Assembly (NCBI RefSeq): GCF_016522535.1
Contig: NZ_JAEHOI010000011.1
Coordinates: forward strand, 248,001 to 312,000
Reading direction: 5' to 3'
Origin: Leucobacter edaphi
GTDB taxonomy: Bacteria; Actinomycetota; Actinomycetes; Actinomycetales; Microbacteriaceae
DNA length: 64,000 nt
Positions 39,530 to 49,399 of the stretch are shown here, piece by piece (position 1 is the stretch's first letter; every line of letters begins with the position of its first letter). A program made the translations under genes and the position numbers. The notes beneath the pieces are model-generated. The model saw nothing but the letters and a program-made list of their open reading frames with translations, was not told the origin of the DNA and did no database searches.

Positions 39530-39910
39530 TCAGGATCCGCTATCGCCGCCGCCACTCTCGCCGCCGAAACCCGAACCGGATTCTGATCCCGGTTGCGGCC
39601 GGTCCTGGCTCTCCCCTGCGGCTCCCACGCCACCGGCAGCAGCGGCGTCCCCGCCACGAGACTCCGCTCCGTTTCCACGGCGCTGCACGGAGCGCAGGAT
39701 GAACACGATGGCCGCGAGGAGGAGCAGCGCCCCGGCGATGACGATGAACATCGTCATTCCCGGTCCACCGGTCTGGGGCAGCAGATCAGTTCCTGCGCCG
39801 GCACCGGCGCGGCGCTCCGCGGCCTGAACGGGCGCGGCACCGAGAGCGAGAGCGGCGGTCACCGCGAGCGCGGAACCCGCGCCCAGCGCGAGTGGACGGG
39901 TCTTCTGCAT
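39530..39910 (-). CDS. Small secreted LPQTG protein with long cytoplasmic tail
   Basis: A 126-residue protein I cannot assign to a family. A signal peptide (residues 1-30, cleaved near VQA-AE) is followed by a short mature part of about 12 residues, LPQTG (43-47), a membrane helix (about 51-71), RSVQRR and a Gly/Ser/Glu-rich tail of some 50 residues. Classic sorting signals end within a few residues of the basic stop, so the long tail is odd. It may be a membrane protein whose LPQTG is incidental, or a sortase substrate with an extended tail. Ribosome site AGAAGGG is weakly spaced. Convergent with pucR, 27 nt apart. Confidence 0.65.
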   Translation of the reverse strand: MQKTRPLALGAGSALAVTAALALGAAPVQAAERRAGAGAGTDLLPQTGGPGMTMFIVIAGALLLLAAIVFILRSVQRRGNGAESRGGDAAAAGGVGAAGESQDRPQPGSESGSGFGGESGGGDSGS

Positions 39911-40115
39911 ATTCGGCACCCTTCTCTGGCGTGTGCGGGCCAGTCTATGTCCGTCGCGCCGCCGGGCACAGCACGGTGTTCGCCCGTGTCTTCGCCGCGC
40001 AGGCGACCGGGGCGAGCATCGACACCGGCGTTCTCGTCCGTGTCGGCGGCAAACCCTACGGTCGTATCCGAGGACGCACCCGTTGGAACGGTGCGCGGAA
40101 CTTCTCGGAGGGAAC

Positions 40116-40442
40116 ATGTCGCACGTCAGCACGCGCATCACGGTGGATCAGGACACCTGGTTGATCATGCGGGAGTTCCCGCAGCATCCGAAGGCAGTGA
40201 TCCAGCGCGTCGTCGACACCGCGGGAGAGGAGCGCTTTCTCGTGCTCACCTGGTATCCGGACCCGGCGAAGCGGCGCATGGTCGGGATCTACCCGTCACT
40301 GTCGGAGGCAGATCGGGCCGTGCCGTGGCCGTCGCCTGCGACCCCGGACCTCCACTACGCGCCGAGCAACGAGGCGCGCGATCGCCGCAGCGCTGAGAAC
40401 GCGGCGGCGGCTCGCCGGGCCGCCGACCTCAGCGGGGGCTAA
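40116..40442 (+). CDS. Small soluble protein of unknown function
   Basis: A 108-residue protein without recognisable motifs. It has a compact N-terminal part (TRITVDQDTWLIMREFPQHP, VLTWYPDPAKRRMVGIYPSLSEA) and a charged Ala/Arg helix at the end. GGAGGG lies 3-8 nt before the ATG at 40116, which decides the start against a long open frame upstream. No operon partner. Probably real because of the ribosome site and protein-like composition. Confidence 0.6.
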   Translation: MSHVSTRITVDQDTWLIMREFPQHPKAVIQRVVDTAGEERFLVLTWYPDPAKRRMVGIYPSLSEADRAVPWPSPATPDLHYAPSNEARDRRSAENAAAARRAADLSGG

Positions 40443-40524
40443 TCGCGAAGCCGGTCCCCGCAGCCTCCGGCGCCGTCCCGCTGCCCCGTTTCCGGCGACA
40501 CCCGAGTGAATTTTCTCGGAGGAC

Positions 40525-40553
40525 TTGACATCCCGTGTTCAGAGACAAAAATA
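40525..40553 (+). promoter_or_regulatory. Promoter of the small helical protein gene
   Basis: TTGACA (40525-40530) matches the -35 consensus exactly, and AAAATA follows 17 nt later (40548-40553). The -10 is poor. The leader would be about 90 nt. Confidence 0.45.
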
Positions 40554-40646
40554 GGGGGAACCGAAAGGTCAGAACGGCTTTTCGGACCGCGGTCCAACCG
40601 CCGCGGAGGCCGAAGTCGGCATCGGTGCCGGCAGTCTGGAGAGCCA

Positions 40647-40844
40647 ATGGGATTCCTTGAAGACGCCAAAGAAACCGTCGAAGCGGCGGCGAAGAAGGTC
40701 GGGAGAGCCGTTGAAGACGGTGTCGACCATCTCAAAGACAAGGCCGACGAGGTCCGCGCCGAGGCCGAGGTGAAGAAAGCGGAGGCCGAACGAGATTCGG
40801 TCCAGGCAAGAAACGACGCGAAGGAACACCTTCGCGATCACTAA
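40647..40844 (+). CDS. Small amphipathic helical protein (CsbD-like)
   Basis: A 65-residue protein made of charged, heptad-like helix: MGFLEDAKETVEAAAKKVGRA and then DKADEVRAEAEVKKAEAERD. Composition and length resemble CsbD/YtjA-type and antitoxin-like stress proteins, but no motif proves membership. GGAGAG precedes the ATG at 40647. A consensus -35 upstream and a solid terminator directly after the stop mark a self-contained, probably well expressed unit. Confidence 0.65.
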   Translation: MGFLEDAKETVEAAAKKVGRAVEDGVDHLKDKADEVRAEAEVKKAEAERDSVQARNDAKEHLRDH

Positions 40845-40854
40845 CTTCTGAAGG

Positions 40855-40893
40855 AACGGCCCCGGTGCGGAGATGACTCGAACCGGGGCCGTT
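40855..40893 (+). terminator. Terminator after the small helical protein gene
   Basis: AACGGCCCCGGT (40855-40866) pairs perfectly with ACCGGGGCCGTT (40882-40893) around 15 nt, followed by TTCC. Confidence 0.8.
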
Positions 40894-41045
40894 TCCTCGT
40901 CCGGCGGCGCGTTTCGCGCCGTTCCACCCGCCGTGAGGCCGCGCCACCGCCCAACCGCAGCGGAAACTGAGAACTACCTGATCCGCAGCCCAAACTTCCG
41001 CCCCTTTCGAGGAGCGATTCCGCTCGAGCGGAGGTACCGTGAAGC

Positions 41046-41297
41046 ATGGATACCAAGCAGACGAAGATCACCGGACTCCGGTTGGAAATTCCGCAGGGTA
41101 CGAACGAGGGCGTCGCCATCGACGAGCTCATCGACGACCTGCTGCACGGGGATGTGCGTGGCGCGCTCCGTGCCCTTCACGAGCTCGTCGAATCGGATGA
41201 GGAAAAGGCCGCAGCTGCAGCAGCTGCCGTGGCAGGCAAGGGCCGAACCGTTGTGGTGACGCGGACGGTCACCACGACGGCCCGGATCGAGGAATGA
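41046..41297 (+). CDS. Small hypothetical protein
   Basis: An 83-residue protein with no match I recognise. It has an acidic helical middle (VAIDELIDDLLHGDVRGALRALHELVES), an eight-residue-long Ala-rich helix and a Thr/Val-rich end (VVVTRTVTTTARIEE). GGAGG lies 12 nt before the ATG, rather far. The amphipathic acidic segment suggests protein-protein contact. It converges on the Ltp gene. Confidence 0.5.
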   Translation: MDTKQTKITGLRLEIPQGTNEGVAIDELIDDLLHGDVRGALRALHELVESDEEKAAAAAAAVAGKGRTVVVTRTVTTTARIEE

Positions 41298-41351
41298 ACC
41301 TCAGGGGAAGTCCGACGAAGAAACAACTCCAGATTTCCGCCGGTCGCTGCT

Positions 41352-42110
41352 CTAATAGCCGACGGCGTTAGCCCCGAAGGCAGCTTCTTCTGGAGTGAAT
41401 CCTTCGAATTCGAGCTGAGTGATCAGACCGTCTCGGGAGAAAGCGGTGTACTCGAGATAGTCGGCTGCTTTCTTCGCGGATTGGGCATTCCAGTCAGCCT
41501 GAACGTTGTCGACCGCAAACGTAGCGTCGTCTGTGGCGAAGCCCTCAAACTCGAGCTGTTTAATGAGTCCAGAGCGGGAGAACGCAGAATAGTCGAGATA
41601 GCTCTTCGCCTTACTGATCGCGTTCTTCTGTCCCATCGTGAATTGAGGCTTCGGCTCAGGCTTCGACTCAGGCTTTGACGTGGGCGCCGGTTCCGGAGTG
41701 GGCGCCGGGGCAGGTTCCTCCGCGACCTTCGCGGGCTCTTCTTCGACAACCTCGGCGGACTCGGCCTTCTTGACTTCTTTCGACACGGAGTCGACGGCGG
41801 CGCCGAGTCCTGCGGTCGCGACAGTCGAGGCAATGAGCGCCACGGCTGCAAGCGCGAGCCCCGTGATCGCGAGCCCCTTGGGCTGCTTCTTTATCAGCGC
41901 GAAGACCCCAAGTCCTATGCCAGCGAGTCCCAGAACAATTCCGATGACCGGGACGAGACCGACAAGAAAAGCGACAATGCCAACGATCAGCGCGCTCAGC
42001 GCAATCCCTGACGGTCGCTTTTGGGGCGGCGGAGATGAGTACTGGGGCGACGGAGGTGCAAACGCGACGGGAGGCTGCGATTGCTGGGAGTTCTCTGAGT
42101 CCATGGTCAT
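41352..42110 (-). CDS. DUF4190 membrane protein with two Ltp repeats
   Basis: A 252-residue protein. A Pro/Ser/Gln-rich N-terminus (1-33) leads into DUF4190-type helices (36-73 and 80-103), then a Glu/Pro/Lys spacer (110-157) and two tandem Ltp repeats (161-207 and 208-252). The repeats share AFSR-GLI-QLEFEGF and the KA..YL.Y core. The Ltp domain (host cell surface-exposed lipoprotein) was first described in streptococcal phage TP-J34, where it blocks phage DNA entry; it is common in Gram-positives with unknown roles. GC looks clearly lower than nearby genes, suggesting transfer. No good ribosome site is seen. Confidence 0.8.
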   Translation of the reverse strand: MTMDSENSQQSQPPVAFAPPSPQYSSPPPQKRPSGIALSALIVGIVAFLVGLVPVIGIVLGLAGIGLGVFALIKKQPKGLAITGLALAAVALIASTVATAGLGAAVDSVSKEVKKAESAEVVEEEPAKVAEEPAPAPTPEPAPTSKPESKPEPKPQFTMGQKNAISKAKSYLDYSAFSRSGLIKQLEFEGFATDDATFAVDNVQADWNAQSAKKAADYLEYTAFSRDGLITQLEFEGFTPEEAAFGANAVGY

Positions 42111-42244
42111 GGTCTAGATTTTGACATCAGCCACCGAGATTCAAATGACACGGGACAAAACGTAATAAATTGGTTACCGACCAGAACTGACCTGAGTGCT
42201 CCGTGTTCGGTCCCTGAGTGCAACCCGGGCTACGACACCACCTC

Positions 42245-42874
42245 TTAGTACAGCAGGAACTGCGCAGAGCGCTCGCTCTTCACCCCGCCGGCATTGACCG
42301 TGAGATGGTACGAGGCGCCGCCCGCGGCGACCGGGTCGCGCGTGATGTCGCAGGTCTCCTTGCTGCTGCGGGTGCGATCCCACTGGATCGGCTCGCTCGT
42401 GAGCGACTTGCCGGGTTCGAGCACCACGGCGAGGTGCTTCGGGTTCTCCTGGCAGTCGGTGGACCGCCAGACCTGATCGTCGCCGCTCGCGATCGTGAAC
42501 TCCATCTCGGCCGTTCCGAGGTCAGCGGAACAGGCCTCCTTGCCGGTGTTCTCCACCTTGAGCGAAAGCTTCGGCAGCGCCTCGGCAGGGTAGTCCGTCT
42601 TGTCGGTGACGGCCGTCACCACGATCTGGCCCTCTGTGCAGGCCGCCGGATGCTTCGAATCGCTCGGCTTCGCCGACTTTTCGGCGTCCTGCGCCGTGAC
42701 GTCGGCCGGAACCTCGACGTTCTGGACGTCCTTCGGGTTGCCGGTCGCACCCGGCTTCAGGAAGAGCAGCACCACTACCGCGACAACGGCGACAAGGCCG
42801 AGCAGCACGAAGATCCGTCGCCGAATATATACCTTCCGGTCCTTCGGCCCGACCGGGTCACGCAGCGTCGACAT
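42245..42874 (-). CDS. Membrane-anchored protein of unknown function
   Basis: A 209-residue protein with a short basic N-terminus, one membrane helix (residues 20-40, IFVLLGLVAVVAVVVLLFL) and an outside beta-rich domain with four cysteines (AACTEG, EACSADLG, TDCQENPK, KETCDITR) that could form two disulfides. LSLKVENTGKEAC resembles DUF4232/immunoglobulin-like extracytoplasmic domains, but I cannot assign a family. It lies 27 nt upstream of nothing on its own strand except the Ltp gene 134 nt away; likely conserved among relatives next to the N-acetylglutamate synthase gene. Confidence 0.65.
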   Translation of the reverse strand: MSTLRDPVGPKDRKVYIRRRIFVLLGLVAVVAVVVLLFLKPGATGNPKDVQNVEVPADVTAQDAEKSAKPSDSKHPAACTEGQIVVTAVTDKTDYPAEALPKLSLKVENTGKEACSADLGTAEMEFTIASGDDQVWRSTDCQENPKHLAVVLEPGKSLTSEPIQWDRTRSSKETCDITRDPVAAGGASYHLTVNAGGVKSERSAQFLLY

Positions 42875-42901
42875 ATCGTCAGGCTATCCCGGAAACGCTT
42901 C

Positions 42902-43420
42902 TCAGAGCCGCTTCAGCATACGCGTGTTGCCGAGGGTGTTCGGCTTCACACGCGCGAGATCGAGGAACTCGGCCACGCCCTCGTCGTTCGAGCGCAGGAG
43001 CTCCGCGTACACCTCGGCCGCGACGAGCTCGTCGTCCTCGCCCACCTGCTCGAAGCCGTGCCGCTCGAAGAAGTCGGTCTCGAAGGTGAGGCAGAACAGC
43101 TGTTTCAGCCCGAGGTCGTGGGCGCGCACCTCAAGCGCGGAGAGTAGGCGATGCCCGATTCCCCGCCCGAGCCACTCCTCGGAGACCCCGAGAGTGCGCA
43201 CCTCGCCGAGCTGCTCCCACATCACGTGGACGGCCCCGTAGCCGATCACGCTGCCGCCGGTCTCCTCGGCGACGAGGAACTCGGGCACGGCCGCGTAGAG
43301 GTCCACGAGGTCTTTCCCGAGCAGGATTCGTCGCGCGACGAGCGGCTCCATGAGCTCGACCATTCGGGGCACATCTCCCGTCCGCGCGCTGCGGATCAGG
43401 ATCTCGTCTGGAGCACTCAT
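42902..43420 (-). CDS. argA: Amino-acid N-acetyltransferase (short N-acetylglutamate synthase)
   Basis: A 172-residue GNAT enzyme. It resembles the stand-alone GNAT-type N-acetylglutamate synthase known from mycobacteria, which starts arginine synthesis by acetylating glutamate. RILLGKDLVDLYAAVPEFLVAEE, the acetyl-CoA loop VSEEWLGRGIGHRLL (RGxGxG), LFCLTFETDFFERHGF, VAEFLDLARVKPNTLGNTRML are characteristic. It lacks the amino-acid kinase domain of the classical enzyme. It is followed on the same strand by the membrane protein at 42245 and preceded by clpC. Confidence 0.8.
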   Translation of the reverse strand: MSAPDEILIRSARTGDVPRMVELMEPLVARRILLGKDLVDLYAAVPEFLVAEETGGSVIGYGAVHVMWEQLGEVRTLGVSEEWLGRGIGHRLLSALEVRAHDLGLKQLFCLTFETDFFERHGFEQVGEDDELVAAEVYAELLRSNDEGVAEFLDLARVKPNTLGNTRMLKRL

Positions 43421-43447
43421 GAATCGAGTCTAGTGCCGGGAACGCCG

Positions 43448-43481
43448 CAGGGGGCCCGCCGCCGAAGCGACGAACCCCCTG
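43448..43481 (-). terminator. Candidate terminator after clpC
   Basis: CAGGGGG (43448-43454) pairs with CCCCCTG (43475-43481) around a 20-nt GC-rich loop, 19 nt beyond the clpC stop on the minus strand. Confidence 0.4.
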
Positions 43482-43499
43482 ATGGGCCAATAACAGCGA

Positions 43500-46025
<2,526 letters not shown>

Positions 46026-46110
46026 CTCTAACCTCCCTGACGGATCGCGGAACTGTCGGGATCCGCCGATGGGTCCAGGCTACGGGGTGAATCCGCATCG
46101 TGGGGGGCTG

Positions 46111-46127
46111 TTCGCCAGGGGCGTTAC
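46111..46127 (-). promoter_or_regulatory. Candidate ClgR-binding site upstream of clpC
   Basis: TTCGCCAGGGGCGTTAC contains TCGC-6nt-GCGTT, fitting the ClgR operator pattern described in corynebacteria (WCGCY-NAN-RGCGWW as I recall it) with one mismatch. ClgR activates clpC and clpP genes there. Centre is about 94 bp before the clpC start codon. Confidence 0.45.
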
Positions 46128-46133
46128 GGCGGG

Positions 46134-46162
46134 TTGACACGAGCGTGCCGGTGCGTCACTAT
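46134..46162 (+). promoter_or_regulatory. Promoter of the DUF2975-HTH operon
   Basis: Consensus TTGACA (46134-46139) and CACTAT (46157-46162) with 17-nt spacing. The palindromic operator begins at the next base. Confidence 0.6.
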
Positions 46163-46177
46163 TATCGACAAACGATA
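46163..46177. promoter_or_regulatory. Palindromic operator of the DUF2975-HTH operon
   Basis: TATCG-ACAAA-CGATA is a perfect 5-bp inverted repeat directly downstream of the -10 box, and a third half-site CGATA occurs at 46189-46193. The operon encodes a small HTH protein, so autorepression is the simple reading. Confidence 0.6.
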
Positions 46178-46203
46178 TTAACGATGATCGATAAGGAGTG
46201 ATC

Positions 46204-46827
46204 ATGAGCACCACGAATCCGAACGTCTCCGGCGTCACGATGGGCGATCGCGCCTGGATCCGGTTCTTCATCATCGCGGCGACGATTCTTGTCCTGGTCA
46301 ATGCCGCGTTCTCGGGATTCCGAGTGGCAAAGCTCCTCGGGCCGGGCCCTTACCCCGTGGACATCAACCTTCCCCGTCCGGCCGTCAATGTGCCAGCGGG
46401 AGACTCTGGAAAAACGCTCCTCACTGACGTCACCGCGGGAACGATTCACGTCAGGGAGCTTCCTTTCCTCTCGCACTTCGCCGGGATCGCTGCCCCGATC
46501 CTCACCACGCTCACGATCGCGACAACCACGATCCTCCTGACGCTCCTCGCCATCTCAATCTTCCGAGGTCGGATCTTCAGCAAGCGCAACACCCGTCTCG
46601 TCGGAGCCGCGGGAGTCACCGCACTCCTGGGCTTTCAGGCCGTGAACCTGGCCGAAGTCATGCTCGCAAACGGAGCGGTCGCCTTGGCAACGGACAGTGA
46701 ACTCAAGAATCCGGTGTCCACGATCGAACCCTTCGTCTTCATCCTTGCGGGATTCGGGATCGCCGTCATCGTGGCCGCCTTCACGATCGGCGAGCGCCTC
46801 CAGCGCGAATCCGAAGGTCTGGTCTAA
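46204..46827 (+). CDS. DUF2975 family membrane protein A
   Basis: A 208-residue protein with four helices, of the DUF2975 (YoaS-like) type. A first helix (about 17-40), an outside loop of some 50 residues with PRPAVNVPAGDSG, two helices (about 95-120 and 135-155) around the basic loop RGRIFSKRNTR, and a last helix ending IGERLQRESEGLV. AAGGAG sits 5 nt before the ATG at 46204; an in-frame GTG at 46198 overlaps it. Function unknown, but DUF2975 genes are regularly paired with a YozG-type HTH gene, as here. A paralogue follows after 52 nt. Confidence 0.8.
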   Translation: MSTTNPNVSGVTMGDRAWIRFFIIAATILVLVNAAFSGFRVAKLLGPGPYPVDINLPRPAVNVPAGDSGKTLLTDVTAGTIHVRELPFLSHFAGIAAPILTTLTIATTTILLTLLAISIFRGRIFSKRNTRLVGAAGVTALLGFQAVNLAEVMLANGAVALATDSELKNPVSTIEPFVFILAGFGIAVIVAAFTIGERLQRESEGLV

Positions 46828-46879
46828 TGGCCGATTCACCGCACCTCACCTGTCCCGACGCGAACCTAGGAGAGCAACC

Positions 46880-47497
46880 ATGAGCACCACGAATCCGAAC
46901 CGGGTTTCTTCCTGGGATCAGATCGGGATCTGGATTTTTATCGCCGTGGCTGCGCTCCTCGTGGGAGGCAGCGCCTGGCTCTCCGGGATGCGGGTGGCAG
47001 ATCTCCTCGGCCCCGACCCCTACGACATTCAGGTCGGCCTCATCGGATCCACCGCGAACGTTTCCTCCGGCAGCGACGGGGCCAGCATTCCCGTCTCCCT
47101 CGAAACCGCCCGAATCCAGGTCCCCACGCTCCCGACCGCCTCGCTCGTCGCCGGCATCCTCGAACCGATCGTCACGACGCTCACCGTTGCCGGGATCGCG
47201 GTGCTCCTCACCCTGCTCGCCTCCTCCATTCTTCGCGGGAGGATCTTCAGCAAGCGCAACACCCTGCTGGTCGTCACGGCCGGCACCATTGCGATGGTCG
47301 GCTTCCCCCTGGCTGGCCTCTTCCAGACGATGCTCGCGAACGGCGCCCTCGCCGTCGCAACTCACGGCGCGCTCGACAACTCCCCCATCACCTTCAGCCC
47401 AACGCCGATCATCCTGATCGCGTTCGCCGTCGGGGTCTTCGGGACCGCCTTCACGATCGGCGAGCGCCTGCAGCGCGAAACCGAGGGCCTCGTATGA
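46880..47497 (+). CDS. DUF2975 family membrane protein B
   Basis: A 205-residue paralogue of the preceding gene, sharing MSTTNPN at the N-terminus, the GMRVADLLGPDPY block, RGRIFSKRNTLLV and the C-terminal FTIGERLQRETEGLV. The outside loop has diverged. Same four-helix layout. AGGAGAG precedes the ATG. The stop overlaps the start of the HTH gene (ATGA). Tandem duplication of DUF2975 with one HTH partner suggests a two-component membrane complex, or neofunctionalisation of one copy. Confidence 0.8.
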   Translation: MSTTNPNRVSSWDQIGIWIFIAVAALLVGGSAWLSGMRVADLLGPDPYDIQVGLIGSTANVSSGSDGASIPVSLETARIQVPTLPTASLVAGILEPIVTTLTVAGIAVLLTLLASSILRGRIFSKRNTLLVVTAGTIAMVGFPLAGLFQTMLANGALAVATHGALDNSPITFSPTPIILIAFAVGVFGTAFTIGERLQRETEGLV

Positions 47498-47724
47498 CTC
47501 CCGCGGAACCCGAGGAGGGCCACGCGATCCACTGCCGCCTCGACGAGCTCCTCGCGGATCGCGGCATGACCCTGACACAGTTGAGCGCCGCGGTCGGGGT
47601 GAGCATCGTGAACCTGTCGGTCCTGAAGAACGATCGCGCGAAGGCGATCCGCTTCTCGACGCTCACCGCGATCTGCGCGGCGCTCGACTGCGAGGTGGGG
47701 GAACTCCTGGTCGTCGCGCGCTGA
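47494..47724 (+). CDS. Small XRE-type HTH regulator (YozG-like)
   Basis: A 76-residue Cro/C1-type DNA-binding protein of the compact YozG family. The helix-turn-helix is MTLTQLSAAVGVSIVNLSVLKNDRAKAIRFSTLTAICAALDCEVGELL (residues 25-72), without an extra ligand domain. It is translationally coupled to the second DUF2975 gene (ATGA). It is the natural candidate for binding TATCG-N5-CGATA at the operon promoter, with the membrane proteins possibly modulating it. Transcription ends near a weak hairpin before the convergent YbjQ gene. Confidence 0.85.
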   Translation: MTPAEPEEGHAIHCRLDELLADRGMTLTQLSAAVGVSIVNLSVLKNDRAKAIRFSTLTAICAALDCEVGELLVVAR

Positions 47725-47749
47725 CCGGCGCGCGGCCCGGATCCGCCGG
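47725..47749. terminator. Weak hairpin between HTH and YbjQ genes
   Basis: CCGGCG (47725-47730) and CGCCGG (47744-47749) pair in the 33-nt gap between convergent stops. Short stem and no T-tract. Confidence 0.3.
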
Positions 47750-47757
47750 GTGATTGG

Positions 47758-48120
47758 CTACTGCGCGGGGCCGGTCGGCTGCGACGGCGCGGCCGCGCCG
47801 CCCTCGACGGGCTCGACCACGACGGCCGTACCGTAGGCGCAGAACTCGGTGAAGTTGCCGATCGATCCGGAATCGAAACGCATCGCCACGACCGCGTTCG
47901 CGCCCCTCCCCTGCGCCTCGGCCCACATCCGGTTCATGACCTCCCAGCGCGACTCGTAGATGACCTTCGTGTACTCCGGCATCTCGCCGCCGCCGAGGGA
48001 GCGGAATCCCGCCGTGAAGTTCTGGCCGAAGTTCGCCGAGCGGACCGTGAGGCCCATCACCTCGCCGAGCACCTGCGTGATGCGGTACCCCGGGATTTCA
48101 TTGGTCGTCACAACGAACAT
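47758..48120 (-). CDS. YbjQ/UPF0145 family protein
   Basis: A 120-residue protein of the YbjQ family, which forms pentamers in solved structures and has no proven function. MFVVTTNEIPGYRITQVLGEVMGLTVRS, the EYTKVIYESRWEVMNRMWAEAQGRGANAVVAMRFD helix and GTAVVVEP are the conserved parts; the last 18 residues are a Gly/Ala/Pro tail. GAGGGAGA precedes the ATG at 48120. It lies 38 nt after the serine hydrolase gene on the same strand and may be co-transcribed with it. Confidence 0.88.
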   Translation of the reverse strand: MFVVTTNEIPGYRITQVLGEVMGLTVRSANFGQNFTAGFRSLGGGEMPEYTKVIYESRWEVMNRMWAEAQGRGANAVVAMRFDSGSIGNFTEFCAYGTAVVVEPVEGGAAAPSQPTGPAQ

Positions 48121-48158
48121 CTGCGTTCTCCCTCTGTTTGGATCAGGTATTTCGAAGC

Positions 48159-49376
48159 CTAGACCTCGCCGCGGTAGAGCGCGCCCGAAATCGTCTCGAA
48201 TGCACGAACCGTCCAGAAAAGTTTCTCGGCGTTCTGCGGGGTCGGCCAGCTCGACAGCTTCACGCCGACGACGCCCGTCACCCGGTTCATGTAGATCATC
48301 TGCCCGTGGATCCCCAGCGCGAGCATCACATCGCCGCTCTCCCCCGGGAACCAGAATCCGTTGCGGTACATCCCGCCGGGCATGAGCGTCGGCTCGACGG
48401 CGTTCGCGAACGCGGCGCGCGAGTCCGGTCCGCCCGCGAACGTGTCCTCGACCAGCCACTCCGGGATCACCTGCGTGCCGTCGAGCGCCTTGCCGCCCGA
48501 GACGAACAGCGATCCGAAGCGGGCGAGATCGCGGAGCGCTGCTGAGCAGCCGCCGTCGAACATGCCAGCCCCGACCGAGTCGATGCCGACGTTCGCGTCG
48601 AACTCCGCGCCCATCGGCTGCCACAGCCGCTCCGACATGATGTCGGCCGCGTGCCGGCCCGTCGCCCCACCGATCACGAATCCGAGCGCGTCCGTTTCGC
48701 AGGACTTGTAGTCGAAGGCGCCGCCGTGCGGGCCGTCGGCGTGGAGCGTCGCGAGGAAGCCGAGCAGTGTGTCGGGCACCTCGGGGTGCCGCTTCGGCGC
48801 CCACCCGATCGCCTCCTCGAGCAGGCGCACCTCCGCCGACTCGTTGAGATACTCCTCCGAGAAGTGCACGCCCGTGCGCATGTCCACCAGGTTCCGCACG
48901 GTGGCGCCGTCGTAGCCCGACCCCACGAGGCCGGGAACATAGTCCGTGACCAGGCGATCCAGCTCGAGTTCGCCGCTCGCCGCCAGGAGTCCGGCCGTCG
49001 TTGCCGTGAGCGACTTCGACACCGACATCAGCAGGTGCGCGGTCTGCGGCAGCATCGCGCCGAAGTACCGCTCGCCGAGGATCTCGCCGCCGCGGACGAT
49101 CATCCAACCGTCCGTGTTCGTCTGCGCAACAACCTCGGCGAGGGTCGCCGAGCGATCCTCCCAGGGATGCGGGATCTGCATCGCATCGAGGTCGAGGGGG
49201 CGCACCCCGAACTCGGTCGTGCGCGGTCCGTGCGGGATCACGTGGACGGGGAGGAAAGCCGAGATGTTCTGCATCGACCACTGCAGATAGGGGTCGAACT
49301 GCCACTGGTCGAGCGGCGGAGCCTGCTGCGCGTATCCCTGATCAGCGGGCATTCCGTAGTCGCTCTCAAGTGTCAT
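48159..49376 (-). CDS. Beta-lactamase-fold serine hydrolase
   Basis: A 405-residue protein of the serine beta-lactamase/class C-like superfamily, closest in layout to 6-aminohexanoate-dimer hydrolases (NylB type). The active-site SxxK is in LLMSVSKSLTA, the Tyr motif is YKSCETD (YxS), and the third motif region precedes LGIHGQMIYMNR. No signal peptide is visible, so it is probably cytoplasmic. It may hydrolyse an amide or ester. GGAGG lies 9 nt before the ATG at 49376; a GTG at 49397 is possible. It starts 24 nt after the stop of the ATP-grasp gene, so ligase and hydrolase look like one operon. Confidence 0.85.
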   Translation of the reverse strand: MTLESDYGMPADQGYAQQAPPLDQWQFDPYLQWSMQNISAFLPVHVIPHGPRTTEFGVRPLDLDAMQIPHPWEDRSATLAEVVAQTNTDGWMIVRGGEILGERYFGAMLPQTAHLLMSVSKSLTATTAGLLAASGELELDRLVTDYVPGLVGSGYDGATVRNLVDMRTGVHFSEEYLNESAEVRLLEEAIGWAPKRHPEVPDTLLGFLATLHADGPHGGAFDYKSCETDALGFVIGGATGRHAADIMSERLWQPMGAEFDANVGIDSVGAGMFDGGCSAALRDLARFGSLFVSGGKALDGTQVIPEWLVEDTFAGGPDSRAAFANAVEPTLMPGGMYRNGFWFPGESGDVMLALGIHGQMIYMNRVTGVVGVKLSSWPTPQNAEKLFWTVRAFETISGALYRGEV

Positions 49377-49399
49377 CTGGCCATCCTCCCACGCCACGT

